Origin: Actinoplanes sichuanensis
GTDB taxonomy: Bacteria > Actinomycetota > Actinomycetes > Mycobacteriales > Micromonosporaceae
NCBI RefSeq assembly: GCF_033097365.1
Contig: NZ_AP028461.1
Span: 9,451,501-9,515,500 of the forward strand
DNA length: 64,000 nucleotides
Reading direction: 5' to 3'
Notes under the pieces: model-generated
What the model saw: only the letters and a program-made list of their open reading frames with translations
What the model was told of the DNA's origin: nothing
The model's database searches: none
Part shown: positions 44,862-55,869 of the stretch, piece by piece
How positions within the stretch are numbered: position 1 is the first letter of the stretch
Layout of the letters: every line of letters begins with the position of its first letter
Position numbers and translations under genes: made by a program

Positions 44862-45981
44862 GGCTCACCGCCCCCGTCACGACGTCGAAGCGCGCACCAC
44901 TCAGGCTCGCCGGCACGTCCTCCGGAACCGCGCACGTCACCAACAACTGTGCCGCGTCCGAGACCAGCGCCGCCAGCCGTTCCCGGCGCGACCCGTCCAG
45001 CTCGGCGAAGACATCGTCGAGCACCAGCACCGGCTCGATCCCGTCCGAACGCAGCAGATCGTAGGCGGCCAGCCGCAACGCCAGCGCGAACGACCAGCAC
45101 TCGCCGTGACTCGCATACCCCTTCACCGGCAGGTCACCGAGACTCAGCGCGAGATCGTCACGATGCGGGCCGACCAAAGTCATGCCCCGCTCGATCTCCG
45201 CGACTCGCCGTTCCCGCAACCGTTCCAGGATCGCCGCCTCCAGCACCGGCCGGTCCGCCTGCAACGACTCGCCCAGCCGCGACGCGTACGCGATCGCCGC
45301 CGCACCCCGGCCCGGAGCGACCGCGTCGTACGCCTTCGTCAGATGCGGCGACAGCGCGGCCGCCAGCTCCAGCCGCCCGGCCAGCAGCTCGGCGCCGTGA
45401 TGGGCGAGATGGTGATCCCACACCTCGAGCGTCGACAGGTCCTGCCCGCGAGTGCCGCCCACCTTGCGGTTCAGGTAGGCGTTGCGCAGCAGGGCGTTGC
45501 GCTGCTTCACCACCCGGTCGTAGTCGGCCCGTACCCCGGCGAACCGCGGCTGCCGGGCCACCAACAGATCGTCCAGATAGCGTCGGCGCTCCGACGGGTC
45601 ACCCCGGACCAGCTCCAGATCCTCCGGTGCGAACAGCACCATCCGCAGCGCGCCGAGCACCTCCCGCGGACGGCGCACCGGCGACCGGTTGAGCCGGGCC
45701 CGATTCGCCCGGCCCGGCACGATCTCCAGCTCGACCAGCAGCTCCCGTCCCTCATGGACGATCGCGCACCTGATCACCGCCGAAGCGGCACCAGCCCGAA
45801 CCAGCGGCGCGTCGGTGGCCACCCGATGACTGTCCAGAGTGGCCACATAACCGAGCGCCTCGACCAGGTTGGTCTTGCCCATGCCGTTCTGCCCGACCAG
45901 CACGGACACGCCGGGATCGAGATCGACCGCCACCCGCTCATACGAACGGAAGTCGGTGAGCTCGACCCGGCGTACGTGCAT
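44851..45981 (-). CDS. recF: DNA replication and repair protein RecF
   Basis: A 376-residue SMC-like ATPase that loads RecA at gapped DNA. Walker A is GQNGMGKTN near residue 31, the signature region is [25 protein letters not shown] and Walker B is [12 protein letters not shown]. It begins [14 protein letters not shown]. It overlaps dciA and starts three bases before the gnd stop. Confidence 0.96.
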   Translation of the reverse strand: MHVRRVELTDFRSYERVAVDLDPGVSVLVGQNGMGKTNLVEALGYVATLDSHRVATDAPLVRAGAASAVIRCAIVHEGRELLVELEIVPGRANRARLNRSPVRRPREVLGALRMVLFAPEDLELVRGDPSERRRYLDDLLVARQPRFAGVRADYDRVVKQRNALLRNAYLNRKVGGTRGQDLSTLEVWDHHLAHHGAELLAGRLELAAALSPHLTKAYDAVAPGRGAAAIAYASRLGESLQADRPVLEAAILERLRERRVAEIERGMTLVGPHRDDLALSLGDLPVKGYASHGECWSFALALRLAAYDLLRSDGIEPVLVLDDVFAELDGSRRERLAALVSDAAQLLVTCAVPEDVPASLSGARFDVVTGAVSRVS

Positions 45982-45984
45982 GGA

Positions 45985-46857
45985 TCAGCGCTTGACGGCG
46001 TGTCCACCGAACTGCTGACGCAGCGCGGCGACGGCCTTCATGGCGGGCGAGTCGTCCTGACGGGACTGGAAACGCGCGAACAACGACGCCGCGATGACAT
46101 GCGCCGGCACGGCGAGACGCACGGCCTCGTCGACGGTCCAGCGGCCCTCGCCGGTGTCGTCGGCGTAACCCTTCAGCGCGTCCAGCTCCGGGTCCTCGTC
46201 GAGAGCCCGGTCCAGCAGATCGAGCAGCCACGACTTGACGACACTGCCCTCCCGCCAGCTCTTGATCACGGCGGGCACGTCATGGATGTACTCGGACGCC
46301 TTGAGGATCTCGTAGCCCTCGGCATACGCGTGCATCAAGCCGTACTCGATGCCGTTGTGCACCATCTTCGCGTAGTGCCCGGCCCCGTGGGTGCCGGCGT
46401 GCGCGAACCCGAACTCACCGACCGGCTTGAGCGCCTCGAAGATCGGCTTGCAGTGCTCGACCTGCGGGGCGTCGCCACCGACCATCAGGGCGTAGCCGTT
46501 CTTGATGCCCCACACGCCGCCGGAGACACCGACGTCCAGGTAGTGGATGCCCTTGGCCTTCAGCCGCTCGGCCCGCGGGGCGTCGTCGGTGAACTTGGAG
46601 TTTCCGCCGTCGATGATGATGTCGCCCGCCTCGAGAACCTCGGCGAGCTGGTTGATCGTGTCCTCGGTGATCTTCCCGGACGGAACCATCGTCCAGACGA
46701 CCCTCGGCGCGGCCAGCTTCTCAGCCAGCTCGGACAGGCTTGCTGCGTCGCTTACTTCCAGGTTCTGGTCGTATCCGACGACTTCGTGCCCCGCTGCACG
46801 GAGTCGTTCCCGCATGTTGCCACCCATGCGGCCGAGACCGATCAGGCCGAGTTGCAT
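45985..46857 (-). CDS. gnd: 6-phosphogluconate dehydrogenase (decarboxylating, short type)
   Basis: A 290-residue NAD(P)-linked enzyme that turns 6-phosphogluconate into ribulose 5-phosphate. The Rossmann motif GLIGLGRMGGNM and the catalytic DVGVSGGVWG, with HAGTHGAGHYAKMVHNGIEYGLMHAYAEG, are clear. It is the short form (YqeC/GndA type, about 300 residues) common in actinobacteria, often coded between dnaN and recF. It is the middle gene of a tight minus-strand set. Confidence 0.95.
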   Translation of the reverse strand: MQLGLIGLGRMGGNMRERLRAAGHEVVGYDQNLEVSDAASLSELAEKLAAPRVVWTMVPSGKITEDTINQLAEVLEAGDIIIDGGNSKFTDDAPRAERLKAKGIHYLDVGVSGGVWGIKNGYALMVGGDAPQVEHCKPIFEALKPVGEFGFAHAGTHGAGHYAKMVHNGIEYGLMHAYAEGYEILKASEYIHDVPAVIKSWREGSVVKSWLLDLLDRALDEDPELDALKGYADDTGEGRWTVDEAVRLAVPAHVIAASLFARFQSRQDDSPAMKAVAALRQQFGGHAVKR

Positions 46858-46896
46858 GGTGATCTCCCTAGATGAGCGATTGGTTCAAGCTCAGTA

Positions 46897-48030
46897 TCAG
46901 CGAGTGACCCGGATCGGCATGATCAGATAGCGGTAACCCGGGATGATTTCTCCGCTTTCGCCAGCGGGCGAGATCACAGCGGGCTTGAACGCGTCGACGA
47001 ACGACAGCATCGCCGTCGGAGCGCCCAGGTTCTGCAGACCATCGATCAGGTACTGCGGGTTGAAACCGATCGTCAGCGGCTCACCGGTGAACTCGGCCTC
47101 CATCGCCTCGCTGGCGCGCGCCTCCTCGGTGCCGCCGGCCTCGACCACCAGGCCGTCCTCGCTGAAGCTCAGCAGCACCGGAGTGGTGCGCTCGGCAACC
47201 AGGGCGACCCGTCGGACCACCTCGACCAGCGACGACACCGCGACCCGGGCCTCGGCGTTGTGCGAAGCCGGGAAAAGCGAGCGCACCGGCGGATAGTTCG
47301 CACCGTCCAGCAGGCGACTCGTCGTACGGCGGGCGCCACCGGCGAAACCGATCATGCCCTCACCGGCACTGCCCTGGGCGAGCGCCAGCGTCACCGCACC
47401 GCCGATCGGGCCGAGAGCCTTGGCCGTGTCGTTCAGCGTCTTCGCCGGGACCAGCGCGTTGAGGCTGATCTCCGGGTCCTCCGGGGTCCACTCGATCTCG
47501 CGCATCGCCAGCCGGTATCGGTCGGTGGCCAGCAGGGCGATGTTCGAACCGTTCAGTTCCAGACGCACACCGGTCATCATCGGCAGCGTCTCGTCACGGC
47601 CCGCGGCGATCGCCACCTGGGAAACCGCTGAGGCGAACGTAGCGGCGTCGATCGTGCCCGCACTGGTCGGCATATCCGGCAGGGTCGGATAGTCCTCCAC
47701 CGGCATCGTGGGCAGGGTGAAACGGGCACTCCCGCAGACCAGCTCGAGATGCGCGCCGACGGCGGCGATGTCCACCGGCTTACCCGGCAGCGCCTTGGTG
47801 ATCTCGGCGAGCAGGCGACCGGAGACCAGAGCCGCGCCGTCCGCGTCGGCCTGCACCTCGACCGTCACCTGGCTGGAGACCTCGTAGTCGAAGCCGGACA
47901 CCTGCAGGCGGCCATCGGTCACCCGCAGCAGGACGCCGGCGAGCACCGGCACCGAGGGCCGACTGGGCAGGCTCTTGGCTGTCCAGGCCACGGCGTCGGC
48001 GAGCGCGTCTCGCTCCACCCGGAACTTCAT
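46897..48030 (-). CDS. dnaN: DNA polymerase III sliding clamp (beta)
   Basis: A 377-residue ring clamp subunit made of three similar domains. MKFRVERDALADAVAWTAKSLPSRPSVPVLAGVLL begins domain 1, and the C-terminus YRYLIMPIRVTR is the family end. It lies directly next to oriC and is transcribed away from it. Confidence 0.97.
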   Translation of the reverse strand: MKFRVERDALADAVAWTAKSLPSRPSVPVLAGVLLRVTDGRLQVSGFDYEVSSQVTVEVQADADGAALVSGRLLAEITKALPGKPVDIAAVGAHLELVCGSARFTLPTMPVEDYPTLPDMPTSAGTIDAATFASAVSQVAIAAGRDETLPMMTGVRLELNGSNIALLATDRYRLAMREIEWTPEDPEISLNALVPAKTLNDTAKALGPIGGAVTLALAQGSAGEGMIGFAGGARRTTSRLLDGANYPPVRSLFPASHNAEARVAVSSLVEVVRRVALVAERTTPVLLSFSEDGLVVEAGGTEEARASEAMEAEFTGEPLTIGFNPQYLIDGLQNLGAPTAMLSFVDAFKPAVISPAGESGEIIPGYRYLIMPIRVTR

Positions 48031-48230
48031 GCTGTCCTCCGCGATGCGTCCTCATACAGGGGCATGGACCCCGACTGAACTCTATGGCTCCGGTGCTGCT
48101 GTTGCGTGCCCGACCCCGGTCCGCCTTCTTACACCGACCGGACCGCAGAGCCCCAACCCTGCTTCTCGGTGCTTCTTGAGGGCCGGTCCACGGCAAGCCG
48201 CGAGGCGCGGATCCACACCTTCCACAACGC

Positions 48231-48822
48231 TGATGATTGGTTTTTGTTTTCTTAGAAGAGATAACTAGTCGTCTTCATAGGGCCTGTGCATACTGTGGAG
48301 AACCCGAGTTTTCCCTGGTCACCGAGTTATCCACCGGTGATTCACAGGTGGATAACCGGGGTACAACTAGGGCTCCGTGTCCACAGTTCCCGACGCGGCG
48401 AGCGTTGTCCACCGTCGTCCACAGGCTATCCACCGGTAATCCACCGGTTCTATCCCCTGCGCTGTGGATTACGCAGGAACGCTACCGACTCGTCGTCCCC
48501 AGAACCTTCAACAGGTAATCCACAGCCGTCCACAGCCTGTGTGATCTTTTGTCACCCTCCGTGTCTGTCCACATCGATTTCCCCAGGGTTTACGCACATC
48601 TGTGGACAAGGCTGTCGGGAGATTTCCACCGTCTGGGGATCCAGGCTGTGGATGCCTGTGGACAGCTGTGGACAACGTTGGCACGAAGCTGTCACGTCCC
48701 GACGTTGACAATCGGCCATTGAGGCCCCTTGGAAGTAGGCATTGAGCTGCGGCTATGCCTGCCTGATCGGCGGATGATCTGGGCATAACCTGTGGACAAC
48801 CCCGTGTAGAACCGGTGGACAA
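48231..48822. other. oriC: Chromosomal replication origin oriC
   Basis: At least 17 nine-base words match or nearly match the DnaA box TT(G/A)TCCACA. Plus-strand boxes: 48327, 48377, 48405, 48415, 48426, 48437, 48516, 48526 and 48565. Minus-strand boxes: 48347, 48463, 48601, 48647, 48657, 48667, 48791 and 48814. The left boxes run mostly on the plus strand and the right ones all on the minus. An unusually AT-rich stretch (TTTTTGTTTTCTTAGAAGAG, 48241-48260) left of the boxes may be the unwinding element. Gene order dnaN-oriC-dnaA is the actinobacterial one. Confidence 0.95.
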
Positions 48823-50148
48823 CTCACGGATTCGCGAGTTTAGGCAGGTCAGAGCCTATTCACTCGATCGTGGAAAGCCTGTGGGAAACCCGAAATCGGC
48901 CGGTCGAGCCGTCGAAGCCCGTCCCTGCGCGCCTGGGCACTTCGAACCTCCGGAATCCCAAGCCTGTGGATTGTGGAAACCCCGCCACCGACGCGTCCGG
49001 TCACCCTTTCCCGAGCTGTCCGGCCACCGCCCATGCCCGGCTGCCGAAAGCTTCAAACCCTCATCGGGTACGGGCACCCGCCGCTGAGCCTTTCCACACC
49101 TCACCTGGCTGTCAGCGCGATCACCCACCTACTCCCGGCCGAAACGCGACCGCCGGGCTGAGGCCGTGGTCCCTATCCCCACCCGAACCACCAGCGGGCC
49201 GGCCACCGTTTCTTCCCTCCGACAGCAAGCCCTTCGGCAGCAGCTCACGGGCGTGGCCACCCGCGGTCTCCGCGTTTACCCGTCTGCGCCGTGCTCGCCA
49301 GAGGCCCTACCCACGCCGGTGGCCGACCCACACCTACGCCGAATGCGCAGCGGGCCGGCGTGTGGTTTGCATCGCCTCGTAGACCGACCTTCGGCGACGT
49401 GGGGCGTGCTGCGGTTCTACCTGTGGTTTCGTCTTGCGACTCAAGGCGGCATGTACCGGTGTCGAGCGCCCAGCGTGCCCAGTTGGGGTCGCCACGCCGG
49501 CGGTTGGAGCACGTCGATCGCACCTGCCGCGATGCCCGGATCCGATGGTGAACACCAGATGCATCAGCGGCGTGGCCATCTGCGGTTCGAAGATCGCTGG
49601 TCGGCCGAACGGCGTTCCGGGCGTGCTGCGTGATGACTTTGCGCATCGGATCGCGTCTCGAATCTCGATCGGATCGGATCGGATCGGATCGGATCGCGTC
49701 TCGGGTCGGGTGGCGTCGCGTCGCGTCTCGGGTCGGGTGGCGTCGGGTCGGGTCCGGTTGGGTCGGGTCGGGTCGGGTGGCGCCGCGTCGCGACGCGGGT
49801 CGGGCCGGGTCGGGTCGCGTCTCGAATCGGATCGGATCGCGTCGCGTCTTGGGCCGCGGGTTTACGGATCGCGTTGCGGGGCCGGCACACAACGGCGTCG
49901 AGCTGGTGTGTCACCTGTGGTTTGTCGGCACGTTGATGGGGTCGGCTGGTCGGCGGTGGCAGTCAACGGAACCGGCTGGGAACGGCGTGACCATCCAGCC
50001 GTTTGCCCGTGTGCTGGGGGCGGGGAATGGGGTGACCGTGGGGGAATGGCAGCCCGGCGGCGGCGGGGTTGCCGGGAGTGGGCAGCCCCGCCGAAAACGC
50101 CAGGTGAGAGCGGAGTGGTGCGGTTGATCGGCGGGTGGCCGTACCAAA
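48823..50148. other. Long gap between oriC and dnaA, with pentamer repeats
   Basis: About 1.3 kb without a gene I can support; the frames here have no ribosome binding site and poor codon-position bias. A (GATCG)6 run lies at 49667-49696, then TCGGG- and GCGTC-type pentamers continue to about 49855. Confidence 0.6.
49667..49855. repeat. Pentamer repeat tract between oriC and dnaA
   Basis: Six perfect GATCG units (30 bases) start at 49667. They are followed by mixed TCGGG, GCGTC and GGTCG units to 49855. The tract lies 0.3 kb from the dnaA stop. Confidence 0.8.
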
Positions 50149-52023
50149 TCAGGTGTTTTGTTTGATTCGGTTGGTCAGTTCGGCGATCTGGTTGTAGAGG
50201 GACCGGCGTTCGGCCATGTGTTGCCGGATTTTGCGGTCGGCGTGCATGACCGTGGTGTGGTCTCGGCCGCCGAAGGCCTGGCCGATTCGCGGCAGCGAGA
50301 GATCGGTCAGTTCGCGGCAGAGGTACATCGCGACCTGGCGGGCGTTCACCAGGACCCGGCTGCGGGAATGGCCGCGCAGATCCTCCAGGCTGACGCCGAA
50401 GTAGTCGGCGGTGGAGACCATGATCTGGTCGGCGGTGATCTCCGGGCCGGCGCCGTCCGGCATGAAGTCCCGTAGCACCTCCTCGGCCAGGGAGAGTTGC
50501 ACCGGCGAGCGGGTCAGGCTGGCGAACGCGGTCACCCGGATCAGCGCGCCCTCGAGCTCGCGGATCGAGTTGGAGACCCGGGACGCGATGAATTCCAGTA
50601 CGTCGTCAGGGGCGTACATCCGCTCCTGGGCGGCCTTCTTCTGGAGGATCGCGATTCGCGTCTCCAGGTCCGGTGGCTGGATGTCGGCCAGCAGACCCCA
50701 CTCGAAGCGGGTACGCATCCGGTCTTCGAGGGTGGCCAGCTGGCGCGGTGAGCGGTCCGAGCTGATCACGATCTGCTTGTTGGCGTTGTGCAGCGTGTTG
50801 AACGTGTGGAAGAACTCCTCCTGCGTCCGCTCGCGATTCTCCAGGAACTGGATGTCGTCGATCAGCAGGATGTCGACGTCGCGGTAGCGGCGCTGGAACG
50901 CCTGCGTCTTGTCGTCACGCAGGCTGTTGATGAAATCGTTGGTGAACTCCTCGGTCGACACGTAGCGCACCGAACGCGCGTGCCCCAGGGTGGTGGCGTA
51001 ATGACCGATCGCGTGCAGGAGGTGGGTTTTGCCCAGCCCGGAGCTGCCGTAGATGAAGAGCGGGTTGTACGCCTTCGCCGGTGACTCGGCGACGGCCACC
51101 GATGCGGCATGCGCGAACCGGTTGGACGAGCCGATCACGAACGTCTCGAACATGTACTTCGGGTTGAGCCGGTTGCCGTCCTGCCCACCAGGGCGCGGGG
51201 ACGTACCGGGACCGCGTAGGTCGACCGGCGGGCGTCCGGGGCCGTTGTCGCCGGCCCGCACCGGCATGTCGTCGCGCCGGTCCGGGCCGGGCATCGGCCT
51301 GTCGTCCGGGTGCCGTCGGTTGTCGCGCAGCTGGGCCGCGTCGGCTGCCATCCGGTGCGCGACCGCGTCGTTCGGCGTCTCCTGCTCGGCCGGGCGTGTC
51401 GCCGGCGACCGGTTCACCGGGGGCTGCGGGATCTGCTGCGGCATCGGGTCGGCGAAGAGCGCCTCCTGGCCGTCGCGGGCGGTCGGCACGCCACGCGAGT
51501 ACGGCGCCTGCGGCGCCGAATGCTGTGCGGACCCGGTCGGGTACGGCTCGGGCGCGTGCTCGGCCGGACCGAAGGCGGCCTGCTGATACGGCGGCTCGGG
51601 CATCCGCTGCGGACCGGAGGGGTATCCGGGCAGCTCCGGCTGGTACGGCCCGGGCTCCGCATACGGTCCGGACTCGGCGTAGTGCCGCGGCTGTGGTTCG
51701 GCGATCGGGGCGGCCTGCTCGGCTGGCGTGCCGTAGACCGTCCCGGGCATCCCCGAGCCGTCCTCCGGAGGGCGGACGGTGACCGCCACCTGAATGGGTC
51801 GACTGAGCCGCTTCGTCAGGGCTTCGGTGATCGCCGGGCGCAGCCGGGACTCGATGATGTCTCGGGTGTACGTGTCCGGAACCGATAGGAGGGCGGTGTC
51901 CTCGACGATGGCCCGTAGGCGGGTGAACTGTAGATAGGCGCGCTGCTGCCGTGACGCGATCTCGTCGGACAACTCGTCCAACGTGTCACGCCACAACGTG
52001 CCCAGGTCGACCTGATCGGCCAC
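50149..52023 (-). CDS. dnaA: Chromosomal replication initiator DnaA
   Basis: A 624-residue initiator. Domain I is at the N-terminus ([36 protein letters not shown]). Domain II is long and disordered (about residues 95-285, rich in Pro, Tyr and Gln), as in Streptomyces. Domain III has Walker [10 protein letters not shown], then Walker [10 protein letters not shown]. Domain IV carries the DNA-binding signature [14 protein letters not shown] at 52023 is the chosen start; longer frames lack support. The gene points toward oriC, and two DnaA boxes lie upstream, as expected for autoregulation. Confidence 0.97.
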   Translation of the reverse strand: MADQVDLGTLWRDTLDELSDEIASRQQRAYLQFTRLRAIVEDTALLSVPDTYTRDIIESRLRPAITEALTKRLSRPIQVAVTVRPPEDGSGMPGTVYGTPAEQAAPIAEPQPRHYAESGPYAEPGPYQPELPGYPSGPQRMPEPPYQQAAFGPAEHAPEPYPTGSAQHSAPQAPYSRGVPTARDGQEALFADPMPQQIPQPPVNRSPATRPAEQETPNDAVAHRMAADAAQLRDNRRHPDDRPMPGPDRRDDMPVRAGDNGPGRPPVDLRGPGTSPRPGGQDGNRLNPKYMFETFVIGSSNRFAHAASVAVAESPAKAYNPLFIYGSSGLGKTHLLHAIGHYATTLGHARSVRYVSTEEFTNDFINSLRDDKTQAFQRRYRDVDILLIDDIQFLENRERTQEEFFHTFNTLHNANKQIVISSDRSPRQLATLEDRMRTRFEWGLLADIQPPDLETRIAILQKKAAQERMYAPDDVLEFIASRVSNSIRELEGALIRVTAFASLTRSPVQLSLAEEVLRDFMPDGAGPEITADQIMVSTADYFGVSLEDLRGHSRSRVLVNARQVAMYLCRELTDLSLPRIGQAFGGRDHTTVMHADRKIRQHMAERRSLYNQIAELTNRIKQNT

Positions 52024-52143
52024 CGCCGCGCCACCCCCATCGCCACCGACCCCCGGTGGGCCTTGTCCGGCCTTTAGCCTGTGCCTCTCGGCTCCCCCGA
52101 ACCCAGCACAGTTAACGTGCTGAACACGCACGGCGCCAACCGG

Positions 52144-52163
52144 CTATCCACAGGTTATCCACA
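52144..52163. promoter_or_regulatory. DnaA boxes upstream of dnaA
   Basis: CTATCCACA (52144-52152) and TTATCCACA (52155-52163) lie 121-140 bases before the dnaA start. Such boxes repress dnaA transcription when DnaA is bound. Confidence 0.75.
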
Positions 52164-52476
52164 ACCCGTGGCGGTGCCGGTGGCCGCTCCCGGCCGGACG
52201 GTCGGCAGATTTACCGGAGCCTGTAGTGGCGCGGGCGGTAAACAGGCTCACCGTGGCGAACGATCCACCTGCTTGTCCGGTTTTGGCCGCCGCCCCGCGG
52301 TCTGCGAACGGCCGGTAAGACCAGCAACCGCGCACGCTAACAGCGGTGAGAGGTCGACTACAACCGCCGTGCGGGCCATCCCCTGCCCAGAGCTAAGAAA
52401 AGATTCACTTCGGGCGTGGAAAGACCTGGTCGGACGAAGGTGCACGCCCATGTCGGCGTGCCGACCCAGGATATGG

Positions 52477-52505
52477 TTGACCCTGTCAAGGGGGCTGCGT
52501 AGGGT
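52477..52505 (+). promoter_or_regulatory. Promoter of rpmH-rnpA
   Basis: TTGACC (52477-52482) and TAGGGT (52500-52505) are 17 bases apart, close to the actinobacterial SigA consensus. They lie about 90 bases before rpmH. The 570-base dnaA-rpmH gap holds this and the DnaA boxes. Confidence 0.7.
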
Positions 52506-52593
52506 TGGGCGGTTGCTCCGCCGCGCTCTGCTAAAGTGGCGTCTTGCAGCGCATGATGCCCCCAGAGTCGTAGTACGAAGACGGAGTTTTGAC

Positions 52594-52731
52594 GTGAGCA
52601 AGCGCACCTACCAGCCGAACAACCGCCGGCGTGCCAAGACCCACGGCTTCCGGCTGCGCATGCGCACCCGTGCCGGCCGTGCCATCCTGTCGGCCCGCCG
52701 GGCCAAGGGCCGCGGCGAGCTGTCGGCCTGA
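52594..52731 (+). CDS. rpmH: Ribosomal protein L34
   Basis: A 45-residue basic protein, [21 protein letters not shown] then [23 protein letters not shown], nearly identical to L34 elsewhere. GGAG stands eight bases before the GTG at 52594. It heads the rpmH-rnpA-yidD-yidC-jag-rsmG set. Confidence 0.98.
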   Translation: MSKRTYQPNNRRRAKTHGFRLRMRTRAGRAILSARRAKGRGELSA

Positions 52732-52767
52732 GCCGACCGCTAGTCCGGTCGGAATGCCCAGGTAGTC

Positions 52768-53124
52768 GTGCTTGCCGCGGCGCAACGACTGCGGCGTAGC
52801 GCGGACTTCGCCGCAGCGATTCGCGGTGGCCGTCGAGCCGGCCGCGAAACCCTGGTCGTCCACCTGCTTATCGACGAGCCGGCGTTCGCCTCCACGGCGC
52901 GCGCCGGCTTTGTCGTGTCCAAAGCGGTGGGCAACTCCGTCGTCCGCAACCGGGTCCAGCGGCGTTTACGTCATCTGGTCCGGCCGCTTCTCAACGACCT
53001 GCCGGCCGGGGCGACCGTGGTGATCCGCGCGTTGCCGCCGTCCGCCGGCGCAACGTCCGCGGCTCTCGCCGGCGATCTGGAGAGCGCGCTCGCGTCGGCC
53101 CGAAGACCCCGGCGGCCACGATGA
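52768..53124 (+). CDS. rnpA: Ribonuclease P protein component
   Basis: A 118-residue protein that helps the RNA subunit cut tRNA 5' leaders. It shows the RNP motif [13 protein letters not shown] and the [14 protein letters not shown] segment. GTG at 52768. Its stop overlaps the yidD start by four bases. Confidence 0.96.
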   Translation: MLAAAQRLRRSADFAAAIRGGRRAGRETLVVHLLIDEPAFASTARAGFVVSKAVGNSVVRNRVQRRLRHLVRPLLNDLPAGATVVIRALPPSAGATSAALAGDLESALASARRPRRPR

Positions 53125-53378
53125 GCCTGCCCGCCCGGCTCCTGACCGCTCTGGTCGTCGCGTACCGTCGATACTTGAGTCCGGCGCTGCCGGCACGCTG
53201 TCGGTTCTACCCCTCGTGCAGTGCCTACGCCCAGGAAGCCCTGGCGCGACACGGCGCCCTGCGGGGGACGGGCCTGGCGATCTGGCGGCTCCTACGATGC
53301 CATCCCTTCCACCCTGGCGGGTATGACCCGGTGCCTGACCCGATCCGTCACCGTCCTGCCGATGTGACTGGAGATTAG
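53121..53378 (+). CDS. yidD: Membrane protein insertion efficiency factor YidD
   Basis: An 85-residue protein that aids YidC. The family is plain from [50 protein letters not shown]. It overlaps rnpA and ends one base before yidC. Confidence 0.96.
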   Translation: MSLPARLLTALVVAYRRYLSPALPARCRFYPSCSAYAQEALARHGALRGTGLAIWRLLRCHPFHPGGYDPVPDPIRHRPADVTGD

Positions 53379-53379
53379 A

Positions 53380-54405
53380 TTGAGTCTCGACCCGATCTAC
53401 TACGCCATCTCGTGGATTCTTCTGCGTTGGCATTCCCTGTGGGATGCGATCGGCATACCCGACGACCGCGTGATCGGCACGAACTGGGCCTGGATCCTCG
53501 CGATCATCTTCCTTGTGGTGACCCTGCGGATCATCCTCTTCCCGGTCTTCGTCAAGCAGATCAAGAGCCAGCGCGCCATGCAGGCGCTCCAGCCGAAGGT
53601 CAAGGCGCTCCAGGAGAAGCACAAGGGTGACCGGGAGACGCTCCAGAAAGAGATGATGGAGCTGTACCGGACGGAGAAGGCGAACCCTCTGATGGGCTGC
53701 CTTCCGATGTTCCTGCAGATTCCGGTCTTCTTCGGGCTCTTCCACGTGCTTCAGCACCTGAAGCCCGGTCTCTCCGACGAGAACAAGCAGCTGTACGGCT
53801 GGCCGCTGGAGCAGTTCAACAGCGCCTTCCAGGCTCACCTGTTCAACGTGCCGATCAGTGCCAAGTTCGGGTCGTCCGCCGAGCAGCTGGCCGCGCTCGG
53901 TGCCGACGGCACCACGGTCAAGATCCTCGCTGCGGTCCTGGTCCTCGTGATGATGGCGACCACGTTCCTCACCCAGCGCCAGATGATCCTCAAGACCGGC
54001 TGGGCCGAGGACCCGCAGCAGCTGATGATCCAGCGTCTGATGCTCTACGGCATCCCGTTCACGCTGCTGTTCTCCGGCGCGCTGTTCCCGATCGGTGTGG
54101 TCATCTACTGGGTCACCAACAACCTGTTCACCCTGGCCCAGCAGCAGTGGGTGCTGCGTAAGTTCCCGCCGCCGCAGATGGCGAACAAGGGTGGCACCAG
54201 CGCCCGCCCGGCCGCCGGCACCAAGACCTCGGGTGGCCCCAAGAGCCCGGTTCAGCCGGCCCGTACCGGTGGCCTGTTCGGTCGCAAGGCCGAGGCCGAG
54301 CCGGTCAGCCCGGTCGTCGACACCAAGGCCCTCGCGCCCAAACCGGGTGCCAAACCGGTGAATCCCAAGAAGGGCGCCCGACCGGCGAACAAACCCAAGG
54401 GATGA
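53380..54405 (+). CDS. yidC: Membrane protein insertase YidC
   Basis: A 341-residue insertase with five spans and a basic, Lys/Pro/Gly-rich tail (from about residue 265). It has NWAWILAIIFLVVTLRIILFPVF, then LMGCLPMFLQIPVFFGLFHVLQHL, IPFTLLFSGALFPIGVVIYWVTNNLFTLAQQ. It starts with TTG at 53380, with GGAG ten bases ahead. Confidence 0.95.
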   Translation: MSLDPIYYAISWILLRWHSLWDAIGIPDDRVIGTNWAWILAIIFLVVTLRIILFPVFVKQIKSQRAMQALQPKVKALQEKHKGDRETLQKEMMELYRTEKANPLMGCLPMFLQIPVFFGLFHVLQHLKPGLSDENKQLYGWPLEQFNSAFQAHLFNVPISAKFGSSAEQLAALGADGTTVKILAAVLVLVMMATTFLTQRQMILKTGWAEDPQQLMIQRLMLYGIPFTLLFSGALFPIGVVIYWVTNNLFTLAQQQWVLRKFPPPQMANKGGTSARPAAGTKTSGGPKSPVQPARTGGLFGRKAEAEPVSPVVDTKALAPKPGAKPVNPKKGARPANKPKG

Positions 54406-54532
54406 TCGCGGCTCGGGTGCTCGTACGGAGCGCCCGAGCGCTCCCCTCGGTTTTCAGTGACCTCCCCGCGTTTCACCGCGCGGGAACAGCGGACCGACTT
54501 AGGTCCGGCCCGAACACAACGGAGATGAGACC

Positions 54533-55111
54533 GTGACCGACACCAGCACTCCCCCTTCCGCCGACTCGTCAGCCTCCGCTGTCGAGCCGGCCGCCACCGA
54601 TTCGGCCGTTCCGGCTGAAGAGGGCAAGAAGTCGGAGAGCGTCGCCTCGGACGGCGACCTGTTCCGCCAGAGCGAGATCGCTGCGGACTACATCGAGGGG
54701 CTGCTGGACATCCTCGACTACGACGGCGACATCGACGAGCTCGTCTCCGCGGGCCGGCCGATGGTCGAGGTCGTCGGCGGCCGTCTCCAGCCGCTCGTCG
54801 GCCAGCGCGGAGCCACCCTCGAAGCGCTTCAGGAACTCACCCGTCTCGCGATCTTCCGGGCCACCGGATCGCCCAGCCGGCTGTTGCTCGACATCGGCGG
54901 CTACCGGGCCGCCCGCCGCAAGGAACTCGCCGCGGTCGCCCGCAATGCGGTCGAGAAGGTCAAAGAACACGGCGATCCGGTACGCCTGGAGCCGATGTCG
55001 GCGTTCGAGCGGAAGTGTGTGCACGACGTCGTCAACGCGATCCCGGGCGTGCAGAGCGAGTCCGAAGGCGTCGAGCCCAACCGGCGCATCGTGGTGCGTG
55101 TGGCGGACTGA
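54533..55111 (+). CDS. jag: Jag/KhpB RNA-binding protein
   Basis: A 192-residue protein with a Ser/Thr/Ala/Glu-rich start, then a KH domain ([39 protein letters not shown]) and an R3H domain ([34 protein letters not shown]). It is SpoIIIJ-associated and usually follows yidC. GGAG stands eight bases before the GTG at 54533. Confidence 0.94.
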   Translation: MTDTSTPPSADSSASAVEPAATDSAVPAEEGKKSESVASDGDLFRQSEIAADYIEGLLDILDYDGDIDELVSAGRPMVEVVGGRLQPLVGQRGATLEALQELTRLAIFRATGSPSRLLLDIGGYRAARRKELAAVARNAVEKVKEHGDPVRLEPMSAFERKCVHDVVNAIPGVQSESEGVEPNRRIVVRVAD

Positions 55112-55113
55112 TC

Positions 55114-55869
55114 GTGACGGATACCCGCTACGGCGCGGGTGACTCCGGCCCGGGCGATGTCACGCCCGGGCCGTCGTCTTTCCCCGCCGAACCCCCTGCT
55201 TCTGCTCTCACCGTTTTCGGAGATCGGCTCGAACTCGCCGGCCGGTATGCCGAGCTCCTCGCCACCGAAGGTGTCGTGCGTGGGCTCATCGGGCCGCGTG
55301 AGGCTCCTCGGCTCTGGGAACGGCACCTGGTCAACTGCGGGGTGATGGCCGAGATGATTCCGGCCGGCGCCGGCGTGGTGGACGTCGGTTCCGGTGCGGG
55401 GTTGCCCGGTCTCGTGTTGGCCATCGCCCGTCCGGATCTGGCGATCACACTGGTCGAGCCGCTCGCCCGGCGTACCTCGTTCCTTGAGGAAGCGGTTGTC
55501 GTTCTCGAGTTGGACAACATCACGGTTGTCCGCGGCCGGGCGGAAGAGGTCGTCGGGCAGGTGCCTGGGGCTGACGTGGTCACCGCTCGGGCTGTAGCCG
55601 CTCTGGACAAGCTCGCTGGGTGGTGTCTGCCGCTTGCTGCCGTCGGTGGGCGGCTTCTGGCCATGAAGGGATCGTCGGCCGCTGAGGAGATCGCTGAGCA
55701 TGCGGCTGCGGTCACGGCGCTCGGTGGTGGGACGGCGTCGATCCGGCTATGTGGTGATGGGCTGATCGATCCGCCTACGACTGTTGTGGAGATCGTCAAA
55801 GAGCGGCATGTGGTGCCGGGGCGTCGTTCGGCTTCGACTCGCGGCGGTAAGCGATCTCGTCGCGGGTGA
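55114..55869 (+). CDS. rsmG: 16S rRNA 7-methylguanosine methyltransferase RsmG
   Basis: A 251-residue SAM enzyme that methylates G527 of 16S rRNA. The SAM motif is [20 protein letters not shown], followed by [14 protein letters not shown] and [10 protein letters not shown]. It has a 40-residue Pro/Gly-rich start. The GTG at 55114 is two bases after the jag stop. Confidence 0.94.
   Translation: MTDTRYGAGDSGPGDVTPGPSSFPAEPPASALTVFGDRLELAGRYAELLATEGVVRGLIGPREAPRLWERHLVNCGVMAEMIPAGAGVVDVGSGAGLPGLVLAIARPDLAITLVEPLARRTSFLEEAVVVLELDNITVVRGRAEEVVGQVPGADVVTARAVAALDKLAGWCLPLAAVGGRLLAMKGSSAAEEIAEHAAAVTALGGGTASIRLCGDGLIDPPTTVVEIVKERHVVPGRRSASTRGGKRSRRG

Noticed and set aside
49166..50165. Reading frames between oriC and dnaA
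   Set aside because: They arise from pentamer repeats and lack start signals.
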